DNA from: CAYZEZ01 sp964477295
Lineage (GTDB): Bacteria > Bacteroidota > Bacteroidia > Bacteroidales > SM23-62
Length of the DNA stretch: 24,468 nt
NCBI GenBank assembly: GCA_964477295.1
Contig: CAYZEZ010000030.1
Span: 1-24,468 of the forward strand
Reading direction: 5' to 3'
Shown one piece after another: positions 23,465 through 24,468 of the stretch. A program made the translations under genes and the position numbers. The notes below the pieces were generated by a model, which had not been told where the DNA came from, searched no databases, and worked only from the letters and a program-made list of their open reading frames with translations. Position 1 is the stretch's first letter. Every line of letters starts with the position of its first letter.

Positions 23465-23490
23465 ACATTAAAAATAAGTATTTTTAATGT
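23465..23490. promoter_or_regulatory. Perfect 12-bp inverted repeat, candidate operator or divergent promoter
   Basis: ACATTAAAAATA (23465-23476) and TATTTTTAATGT (23479-23490) are exact reverse complements separated by AG. The repeat lies in the divergent space between the GH29 gene and the sulfatase remnant. Each arm, read outward, contains TATTTTTA, one mismatch from TAnnTTTG, so it could be a symmetric divergent promoter or an operator for a dimeric regulator. A terminator is less likely because no gene ends here. Confidence 0.5.
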
Positions 23491-23538
23491 TAAAGAATAA
23501 TCATCAATCTACGAATAAAAATCTATATACCTGCATCT

Positions 23539-23753
23539 ATGGTGTTCTTTGCATTTCTGGCCCTGCTGTCATGCTCTGGCAAGCATGGAGAAACGGAACA
23601 GCCAGATATTATTCTTTTTATCACCGATGATATTTCGTGGAATGACCTGAAGATTCAAGGTATACCAACAGGGTTGATGAAATGTTTAACCGGCTTGAAT
23701 TACTCGGAAAGTCGCTTGATGATACACTGAACCTGAATGATTTCTACAAGTAG
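23539..23753 (+). pseudogene. Internally deleted sulfatase (S1-type) remnant
   Basis: From ATG 23539 the frame gives a lipoprotein-like signal (FFAFLALLSC) and then PDIILFITDDISWNDL, the N-terminal metal-binding strand of S1 formylglycine sulfatases. It then leaves the family pattern and ends at TGA after 63 residues; the CxPxR catalytic motif is absent. In another frame, from about 23646 to TAG 23751-23753, comes SRYTNRVDEMFNRLELLGKS and DDTLNLNDFYK, which looks like the helical C-terminal tail of a sulfatase (inference). The middle, about 400 codons, is gone, with a junction near 23648-23657. An ATG at 23487 in a third frame (MLKNNHQSTNK) may be the original start, split off by one base in an A run. 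It lies 18 bp before the lactonase gene. Confidence 0.68.
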
Positions 23754-23771
23754 CCATCCCGATAAACAGTT

Positions 23772-24468
23772 ATGCTGAGAATTGATGCACATCAACATTT
23801 CTGGAGATATAATCACAACGATTATGTCTGGATGGATGACCGGATGGATATCCTTAAAAGGGACTACCTTCCGGAAGACCTGAAAACTGAAATGGACAAA
23901 ACAGGTATCAATGGCTGTGTTACGATTCAGGCCAGGCAGAAGGAAGAGGAAAATCACTTTTTATTAACCCTGTCGGAGGACTATGATTTCATAAAAGGCA
24001 TTGTTGGTTGGGTTGATTTGAGATCACCTGATGTGAATGACAGGTTGAGGTATTATTCTGAGTTTCATATATTCAAGGGAGTAAGACATGTAATCCACGA
24101 TGAGCCCGAACCGGATTTTATGCTGCATCCGGATTTTATCAGGGGGATTTCAATGTTGAGGGAATATAACCTGACATATGATCTCCTGATCTTTGATGAT
24201 CATCTTCCCAATTCAATCCGGCTGGTTAAAATGTTTCCTGAACAGAGATTTGTGATCAATCATATTGCCAAACCAAAAATAAGAGATAAGCAACTGGAAC
24301 CATGGAAATCATTATTGCAGGAACTGGCAGGATCCGGGAATGTGTATTGCAAGATTTCAGGAATGGTAACCGAAGCCGATTGGGAAGGATGGGTTCCTGA
24401 CGATATTATTCCCTATATGGAGGTGGTTTATGATTCATTTGGCAGCAACAGGCTGATGTTTGGTTCCG
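23772..24468 (+). CDS. COG3618 amidohydrolase, L-fuconolactonase/L-rhamnonolactonase-like (5' part)
   Basis: An ATG at 23772 opens a frame that runs off the window after 232 complete codons. It starts MLRIDAHQHFWRYN, with the HxH metal motif of the amidohydrolase family at His7 and His9. It continues with IVGWVDLRSPD, FKGVRHVIHDEPEPDFML (a COG3618 hallmark), FVINHIAKPKI and, at the edge, NRLMFGS, where family members continue into a DWP motif. The enzyme hydrolyses a sugar lactone, most likely L-fucono- or L-rhamnono-lactone, in the oxidative (non-phosphorylating) deoxysugar pathway in the cytoplasm. The nearby GH29 fucosidase and sulfatase remnant favour L-fucose. It is probably the first intact gene of an operon continuing to the right. 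Confidence 0.85.
   Translation, partial: MLRIDAHQHFWRYNHNDYVWMDDRMDILKRDYLPEDLKTEMDKTGINGCVTIQARQKEEENHFLLTLSEDYDFIKGIVGWVDLRSPDVNDRLRYYSEFHIFKGVRHVIHDEPEPDFMLHPDFIRGISMLREYNLTYDLLIFDDHLPNSIRLVKMFPEQRFVINHIAKPKIRDKQLEPWKSLLQELAGSGNVYCKISGMVTEADWEGWVPDDIIPYMEVVYDSFGSNRLMFGS

Noticed and set aside
23539..23730. Intact small lipoprotein of 63 residues
   Set aside because: It contains the first conserved strand of a sulfatase and then shifts into meaningless sequence while another frame carries a plausible tail, so it is a remnant.

Overview
The window looks like a chromosomal stretch of a polysaccharide-degrading Bacteroidota, probably of the Bacteroidales/Marinilabiliales type (inference from gene content). 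The evidence is: a GH97 glycosidase, a GH29 fucosidase, two DUF1080 proteins and a DUF4249 lipoprotein; TonB-dependent receptors with carboxypeptidase-like N-terminal domains; many lipoprotein signals; few obvious Shine-Dalgarno sequences; and several exact matches to the Bacteroidota -7 promoter element TAnnTTTG. No tRNA, rRNA, CRISPR array, insertion sequence or phage gene is visible.

Layout. Positions 1-138 hold the 3' end of a probable secreted glycoside-hydrolase-like protein. L-rhamnose mutarotase (rhaM), a UroD-superfamily protein and a secreted DUF1080 protein follow (161-2705). Then comes a tight four-gene envelope operon (2778-9801): a small secreted protein, a TonB receptor with an N-terminal STN-like domain, a DUF4249 lipoprotein and an MG2-like protein carrying a plug-like domain. 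A GH97 lipoprotein (10008-12014) converges on a DUF1080 lipoprotein (12039-12818, minus). After a gap containing a wrecked gene there are two MORN-type proteins (13238-14506), a NagB-like/PIG-L-like fusion (14562-16895), and a three-gene run whose starts are all non-ATG: a UroD/MtaA-like protein fused to thioredoxin-like domains, a COG0523/CobW GTPase and a second TonB receptor (16961-21868). The right end has a GH29 alpha-L-fucosidase on the minus strand, a broken sulfatase and the start of an L-fuconolactonase-like amidohydrolase that runs off the window.

How it fits together. The ends of the window suggest use of deoxysugars (L-fucose, L-rhamnose) from sulfated glycans: release by GH29, anomer interconversion by RhaM, and lactone hydrolysis by the COG3618 enzyme. 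There is no SusC/SusD pair here. The receptors instead sit with DUF4249/MG2 proteins in one case and with a UroD-thioredoxin protein and a metal-chaperone-type GTPase in the other.

The most notable observations are: (i) two genes reduced by internal deletion to signal peptide plus C-terminal tail, each divergent from an intact minus-strand lipoprotein gene; (ii) the coupled UroD-thioredoxin/CobW/TonB receptor set, whose GTPase needs an upstream CTG (or ATA) start to keep its P-loop and has CICQ where CxCC is usual; (iii) the MG2 protein with a plug-like domain but no barrel; and (iv) a perfect 12-bp inverted repeat between the fucosidase and the sulfatase remnant.
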